From contig JBFWUB010000011.1 of assembly GCA_050247515.1 (NCBI GenBank), positions 1 through 64,000 of the forward strand: a stretch of DNA of 64,000 bases, written 5' to 3'. The notes below the pieces were generated by a model. The model did no database searches. It was given only the letters and a program-made list of their open reading frames with translations, and was not told the DNA's origin. Source of the DNA: RAM1 sp050247515 (GTDB lineage: Bacteria; Pseudomonadota; Gammaproteobacteria; Burkholderiales; Burkholderiaceae_C). The position numbers and the translations under genes were made by a program. The stretch's first letter is position 1. The number at the start of each line of letters is the position of its first letter. Positions 59,826-64,000 of the stretch are shown piece after piece.

Positions 59826-60722
59826 TCAGCGCCCCGGCCACCGCACGGCACCGCTGGCCAGCACAATGCCCGCCGCCACGTGCGCCACCGCCGCCCAGGT
59901 CTGCGCGCCCGCCGGCTCGCCCAGCAGCCAGGCGGCGCCCAGCGCGGTGAGCGGCGGCACCAGCGCCGACGACAGCGCGGCGCGCGCGCTGCCCAGCCGC
60001 GCCACCGCCGCCATGTACGCAATGATGCCCATGAGCCCCGCCAGCACGCCCTGGCCCAGCGCCTGCGCCGCCACGTCCTGCCAGGGCGCGGTGAACAGGC
60101 GCGGCGCGCCGCTGTGGACCCAGGCCAACGGCAGCAGCACCAGCAACCCCAGGCATGACCACGCATTGATGACGGCCGCCGCCTGCCACGGCGACAGCCC
60201 GCAGCCGCGAAACGCCAGGGTGTAGGCCGTCCAGGCCAGCGCCGCCAGGATGAACAGCAGATCGCCGCACCAGGTGGACAAGCCCTGGCTCCATGCGGAT
60301 GCACCCAGCCAACCCACGCCGATGCAGATCAGCGCCAGGCCGCACCAGCGCGCCGGCGGCACGAGCTCGCCCAGCAGCACGCGGCACGCCACCGCCGTGA
60401 ACACCGGAATGGTGCCGGCCATGAAAACGCCCATGTGGGCGGCCGGCGCGAACTGCGCCCCGCCGACCACCAGCAGGCCAAACGGGAGGCCGCCGCCCGC
60501 GACCAGCACGGCCAGCCGCCAGCCGGGTACGCCGCGCGGGCGCAGGCCCACCCGCCACACCAGCGGCAACAGCACCAGCGCAGGAATGCCGTAGCGCAGC
60601 CAGGCCAGGTCCAGCGGGCCCAGTGTGGTGGTAACGCCGTGGCGGGTCAGCAGCTGCCAGCCCACGCCCAGCAACGCCGCGGCGATGGCGGCCCCGGTGC
60701 CGGTGATCAGCGGATTCAACAT
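59826..60722 (-). CDS. EamA/DMT-superfamily transporter
   Basis: A 298-residue inner-membrane protein with ten hydrophobic helices arranged as two repeated five-helix EamA units (about 5-140 and 150-290). ATG at 60722 (MLNPLITGTGAAIAAALLGV) begins right at the first helix; the longer frame adds non-membrane residues. The substrate is unknown, commonly metabolite or amino-acid export. It is convergent with otsA (one-base gap) and lies after an AraC-type gene that may control it. Confidence 0.85.
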   Translation of the reverse strand: MLNPLITGTGAAIAAALLGVGWQLLTRHGVTTTLGPLDLAWLRYGIPALVLLPLVWRVGLRPRGVPGWRLAVLVAGGGLPFGLLVVGGAQFAPAAHMGVFMAGTIPVFTAVACRVLLGELVPPARWCGLALICIGVGWLGASAWSQGLSTWCGDLLFILAALAWTAYTLAFRGCGLSPWQAAAVINAWSCLGLLVLLPLAWVHSGAPRLFTAPWQDVAAQALGQGVLAGLMGIIAYMAAVARLGSARAALSSALVPPLTALGAAWLLGEPAGAQTWAAVAHVAAGIVLASGAVRWPGR

Positions 60723-60769
60723 GCGCGCAGTGTGGCGCGTGGCCACGCCGCGATCTATCAGGATCCTGC

Positions 60770-61516
60770 TCAGGCCAGGGCGGCGCGCGCCTGGCCGGGT
60801 GTGCAGCCCGCCACGCGCTGCATCACATCGCCGAGGTGGCTCTGGCTGCAAAAGCCCAGGTCGTGCGCCACGCCCGCGATGTCGCGGTCACCGTCGTGCA
60901 GCCGTTGCAGCGCGGCGGCAATGCGCAGGTGCAGCCGGTACTGGTGGGCCGACGTGCCCAGCTCGCGGCGGAACTGGCGCATCAGGTGAAAGGGCGAGCT
61001 GCGTACCTCTTCGGCCAGCTCCTGCACCGACAGTCCCACGCCATGGCGGGCCAGGGCCTGCCGTGCCCGCGTGGCCAGCGACAGGCTGGCCGGCAACGGA
61101 CGGCTGCGCCCCAGGGCCTGCTGCACGGCGCGGCCCGCGTCCGTCACCGTCATGCGCCCGCGCTGGACGGCGCGCGTGGCACGCTTGAGCAGCAGCAGTT
61201 CGCGCGGCCCCACCAGCCAGGCGCGCGCCAGGCCGGGCGCGGCGTCCTGCTCACCGCTGCAATAGACGTCGTGTTCACGGCCCGCTTCATGGCGCAGCTG
61301 GTACAGGTCGCCAGGCCGCATGCGAAAGGCCGTCAGGGCGTCCACAAACAGAAGTTCGTCGCCGCTGCGCCAATGCACCTGGCCCGCGCCGGGCAGGATG
61401 CAGCGCCACTGCTGCGCTTCGTGGGGCTCGCCCCAGCGCGCGCCGTGCGGGGCTGCCGCCACGCGCTCCAGCCGCGCGGCGCCTTCGGATGCAACAAGGT
61501 GTCGCTGGATGGGCAT
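60770..61516 (-). CDS. AraC-family transcriptional regulator
   Basis: A 248-residue protein. The N-terminal cupin-like sensor (about 10-140) is followed by two helix-turn-helix units at the C-terminus (about 155-245): LSVQELAEEVRSSPFHLMRQFRRELG and DIAGVAHDLGFCSQSHLGDVMQRVAGCTPGQAR, the latter being the AraC signature. The ligand is not known. It lies 47 bases ahead of the EamA gene on the same strand, a usual regulator-exporter arrangement. Confidence 0.9.
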   Translation of the reverse strand: MPIQRHLVASEGAARLERVAAAPHGARWGEPHEAQQWRCILPGAGQVHWRSGDELLFVDALTAFRMRPGDLYQLRHEAGREHDVYCSGEQDAAPGLARAWLVGPRELLLLKRATRAVQRGRMTVTDAGRAVQQALGRSRPLPASLSLATRARQALARHGVGLSVQELAEEVRSSPFHLMRQFRRELGTSAHQYRLHLRIAAALQRLHDGDRDIAGVAHDLGFCSQSHLGDVMQRVAGCTPGQARAALA

Positions 61517-61544
61517 GGGGCGATGGTACGCGCCCCGTCATCCA

Positions 61545-62558
61545 TCAGCCTTGGGACGCCGCGATTTTCTGGTCAATCGCCCCAAAAATGCTCTGCCCGT
61601 CCTTGCCCTTCATCTCAATGCGGATGGTGTCGCCGTACTTCATGAAGGCGGTGGACGGCTTGCCGTCCTGGATGGTTTCGATCGCGCGCTTTTCGGCGAT
61701 GCAGCTGTAGCCCTTGGGCCAGTCGGTCTTGCCGTTGGCGTCGGTCACGCCCTTGTTGCTGACCGTGCCCGAGCCGATGATGCTGCCCGCGCGCACGTTG
61801 CGCGTCTTGCCGATGTGGGCGATGAGCTGGCCGAAGTGGAAGGTCATCTCCGGGCCGGCTTCGCACATGCCGACCTTGCGGCCGTTCCAGGTGCTTTGCA
61901 GCGTGAGGTTCACGCGGCCGGCGTCCCAGGCGTCGCCCAGCTCGTCCAGCGTCACGGCCACGGGGCCGAAGGCGGTGGCTGGCTTGCTCTGGAAGAAGCC
62001 AAAGCCCTTGGCCAGCTCGGCCGGGATCAGGTTGCGCAGGGAAACGTCGTTGGCGATCATCACCAGGCGGATGCCGTCCAGCGCCTGCTCGGGCGTGACG
62101 CACATGGGCACGTCGCCGGTGATCACCGCGATCTCGGCTTCAAAGTCGATGCCGTAGTCTTCGCTGGGCACCACCACGTCGTCGGTCGGGCCGATGAAGT
62201 CGTCGCTGCCGCCCTGGTACATCAGCGGGTCGGTGTAAAAGCTTTCGGGCACTTCGCTGTTGCGCGCGGCGCGCACCAGTTCCACATGGTTGATGTAGGC
62301 CGAGCCGTCGGCCCACTGGTAGGCGCGCGGCAGCGGCGCCATGCACATGGCCGCATCGAACGGGAACGCATGGCGGGCCTTGCCCTGGTTCAGCGTGACG
62401 TACAGGTCCTGCAGCTGCGGGCTCAGAAAGCCCCAGTCGTCCAGCACCTGCTGCAGGGTTTGCGCAATGCCGGTCGCATAATGCGCCGTGCTCAGGTCAC
62501 GGGATACAACGACCAGCTGGCCGTCGCGCGAGCCGTCCTTGTAGGTGGCGAGTTTCAT
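61545..62558 (-). CDS. Fumarylacetoacetate hydrolase family protein
   Basis: A 337-residue protein of the FAH superfamily. The metal-binding DFEAEIAVITGDVP segment near residue 140 and the downstream IANDVSLRNLIPAELAKGFGFFQSKPATAF block, then GSIIGSGTVSNKG, are family marks. Members cleave C-C bonds in ring-fission products (fumarylacetoacetate, fumarylpyruvate or acylpyruvates). No homogentisate or gentisate dioxygenase is nearby, so the substrate is undetermined. Divergent from an IclR-type regulator with a 101-base gap, which fits aromatic-acid control. Confidence 0.88.
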   Translation of the reverse strand: MKLATYKDGSRDGQLVVVSRDLSTAHYATGIAQTLQQVLDDWGFLSPQLQDLYVTLNQGKARHAFPFDAAMCMAPLPRAYQWADGSAYINHVELVRAARNSEVPESFYTDPLMYQGGSDDFIGPTDDVVVPSEDYGIDFEAEIAVITGDVPMCVTPEQALDGIRLVMIANDVSLRNLIPAELAKGFGFFQSKPATAFGPVAVTLDELGDAWDAGRVNLTLQSTWNGRKVGMCEAGPEMTFHFGQLIAHIGKTRNVRAGSIIGSGTVSNKGVTDANGKTDWPKGYSCIAEKRAIETIQDGKPSTAFMKYGDTIRIEMKGKDGQSIFGAIDQKIAASQG

Positions 62559-62613
62559 GGTGTTTGTCCCCGGCGGTTGAATGCGCTACAGTCTCCAAGA
62601 CATTACGCATTGT

Positions 62614-62625
62614 TAAACGAGTTTA
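62614..62625. promoter_or_regulatory. Palindrome between FAH-family and iclR genes
   Basis: TAAAC-GA-GTTTA, a 5-bp inverted repeat with a two-base centre in an AT-rich patch of the 101-base divergent gap. IclR-type proteins bind palindromes of this size. It lies 34 bases before the iclR-type ATG and 55 from the hydrolase start. Binding is inferred, not shown. Confidence 0.35.
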
Positions 62626-62659
62626 CCTAATCGAAATTGTACAGGAAGCCGGAAAGATC

Positions 62660-63436
62660 ATGAAGGAACGCGCGGGCATCCAGTCGGTCGAGGTTGGTTT
62701 TGCGCTGCTGGAGGTGCTGGGCCAGTCGGCCGGCCCGCTGATGCTGCGCGACCTGGCCGCCGCCGCCGGCATGAGCGCGGCCAAGGCGCACCGCTACCTG
62801 GTGAGCTTCCAGCGGCTGGCGCTGGTGGTGCAGGACGCCGGCACCACGCGCTACGACCTGGGGCCTGCCGCCCTCAAGCTCGGGCTGGCGTCGCTGTCGC
62901 GGCTGGACGCGGTGAAGCTCGCGCGCGAGCGCGTGGGCGCGCTGATGGAAGAAATCGGCCACACCATTGCGCTGGCGGTGTGGGGCAACCACGGCCCGAC
63001 CGTGGTGCACTGGGAGGAATCCCCCCAGGCCGTCACTGTCAACCTGCGCCTGGGCGACGTGATGCCGCTGCTGTCGTCTGCCACAGGGCGCTGCTTTGCC
63101 GCCTATGTGTCGCGCGACGCCATTGCCCCCATGCTGCGCGACGAGATGGCCCGCGCGCAAAAGGCCGGCCGCACCGATGTGCCGGCGACCATGGCCGAGG
63201 TGAAGACCATGCTGGACGAGGTGCGTGCACGCGGCGCCGCGCGGGTGGTGGACACCTTGCTGCCCGGCATCGTGGGGTTTTGCGCACCGGTGTTTGATTC
63301 CGACGGGCACATCGTGCTGGGCATCGTGACGCTGGGCTCGGTCGCGACCTTTGACGCCGCCTGGGATGGCGCCGTGCACCGCCCGCTGGCGGCGGCGGCG
63401 GCGCAGCTGTCGGCCGACCTGGGCTACGCAGGCTGA
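62660..63436 (+). CDS. IclR-family transcriptional regulator
   Basis: A 258-residue protein from ATG at 62660 (GGAAAG ahead). The N-terminal winged helix (about 10-70; LRDLAAAAGMSAAKAHRYLVSF) is followed by the ligand-binding GAF-like domain (about 80-255) with LGDVMPLLSSATGRCFAAY and the CAPVFDSDGHIVLGIVTLG block. IclR members respond to small organic acids, often aromatic breakdown products. Divergent orientation makes the FAH-family gene the likeliest target. Confidence 0.9.
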   Translation: MKERAGIQSVEVGFALLEVLGQSAGPLMLRDLAAAAGMSAAKAHRYLVSFQRLALVVQDAGTTRYDLGPAALKLGLASLSRLDAVKLARERVGALMEEIGHTIALAVWGNHGPTVVHWEESPQAVTVNLRLGDVMPLLSSATGRCFAAYVSRDAIAPMLRDEMARAQKAGRTDVPATMAEVKTMLDEVRARGAARVVDTLLPGIVGFCAPVFDSDGHIVLGIVTLGSVATFDAAWDGAVHRPLAAAAAQLSADLGYAG

Positions 63437-63441
63437 AGGAC

Positions 63442-64000
63442 ATGGACACGGTGCTGCGCCCCGCCCCCGCCGGTGCGCCGGTGCGGCCGCTGGTGGCGCT
63501 GGCCGTGGCGGTGCTGGCGGTACACCTGTTGCTGCTGCAGGGGCGACCGGGCGCGTTGTCGCTGTCCAGCCCCTGGCGCACCCAGCCGCTGATCACCCGG
63601 GTGATTGAGGCGCAGCCTGCGCCGCCTCCCACTGCGGCAGCCCCTGTGACCCCGCCGCCCGCAGCCGTTGCGGCCACGCCGCCCGTGGCAGCCGCACCCG
63701 CACCCGCACCCGCGCCCGCCACGCCGCCCGCACCGCCAGCGCCCCTGGCCGAGCCACCGCCGGCCACCCCGCCTGCAGCGGAGGCCGCGCCTGCGCAGGC
63801 CGAGCCGACCGCGCCACCCGCGCAGACGGCCCCGGCCCCGGCGCCGCCCGCCGGCCCGGTGCAGACCGTGGCATCCGCGTTCCAGGTGCCCAGCTCCATC
63901 ATTGCCCGCTACGCCGTCAAGGGCGAAGCCAAGGGCATTCCATACAGCGCGGCCGCCCACCTGGCCTGGAGCCATGACGGCACCCAGTACGAGGCGCGGC
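63442..64000 (+). CDS. DUF3108-type envelope protein, cut by the window end
   Basis: The frame opens at ATG 63442, five bases after the iclR-type stop, and stays open to the last base (186 codons seen). A single membrane helix (about 14-34; VRPLVALAVAVLAVHLLLL) is followed by a long proline/alanine-rich linker (about 60-145) and the start of a folded domain (VPSSIIARYAVKGEAKGIPYSAAAHLAWSHDG) matching the opening of DUF3108 proteins. The linker suits a TonB-like reach across the periplasm. Function is unknown and the C-terminal part is not in view. Confidence 0.7.
   Translation, partial: MDTVLRPAPAGAPVRPLVALAVAVLAVHLLLLQGRPGALSLSSPWRTQPLITRVIEAQPAPPPTAAAPVTPPPAAVAATPPVAAAPAPAPAPATPPAPPAPLAEPPPATPPAAEAAPAQAEPTAPPAQTAPAPAPPAGPVQTVASAFQVPSSIIARYAVKGEAKGIPYSAAAHLAWSHDGTQYEAR

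Overview
The window looks like chromosome from a GC-rich betaproteobacterium of the Burkholderiales, most likely Comamonadaceae. The grounds are the order and sequence of the spc/alpha ribosomal genes (with infA between secY and rpmJ), a PhaM-type granule protein, the recG-oxyR pairing and the general codon use. Assignment below family level is not possible from the sequence alone.

Layout. 1-790: a debris zone with a truncated type I methyltransferase (hsdM), GGGGTCA-type direct repeats and a 22-bp tandem repeat, ending at an initiator tRNA. 844-10073 (minus strand): the spc and alpha ribosomal operons from rplN to rplQ, led by a near-consensus sigma-70 promoter and followed by tRNA-fMet and a terminator. 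10080-13176: glpK-glpD. 13228-15179: a phytase-like lipoprotein coupled to proC. 15197-19991: a compact minus-strand run recG-oxyR-DyP peroxidase-ubiA. 20050-24136: queA and tgt, the two queuosine genes, separated by an opposing pair (FecR/SPOR protein and a degenerate-GGDEF membrane protein). 24108-26930: four envelope or unknown proteins. 27062-28185: a Fic protein with a large inverted repeat just upstream.

28264-38988 is the most unusual part. It holds an XpaC-like membrane protein, a YqiJ/NfeD-like membrane protein, a long flotillin (YqiK-like), a giant AAA ATPase of about 1730 residues, a single-HKD phospholipase-D-type nuclease and, convergent to them, a TelA-family protein. XpaC/TelA and YqiJ/YqiK are each known pairs. 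Their combination around a giant ATPase and a nuclease suggests a membrane-anchored stress or defence machine. No function for the whole set is proven here.

39034-41786: an MFS-acyltransferase fusion and a CREST-type membrane hydrolase. 41899-45404: an XRE regulator and a DUF1800/DUF1501 export pair. 45431-46946: a tandem glycine riboswitch in front of a DadA-type amino-acid dehydrogenase. 46908-49997: DUF535, FIST and PhaM proteins. 50065-53843: a copper-acquisition set (PCuAC, YcnI-like, TonB receptor, DUF2946). 54027-55779: enoyl-CoA hydratase, an eRF1-like small protein and a VOC protein. 55867-59824: otsB-GH15-otsA, all overlapping by four bases. 59826-64000: an EamA transporter, an AraC regulator, a fumarylacetoacetase-family hydrolase divergent from an IclR regulator, and the start of a DUF3108 protein cut by the window edge.

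Genes are tightly packed. No gap without a gene reaches 300 bases; the longest, 554-843, holds only repeats and a terminator.
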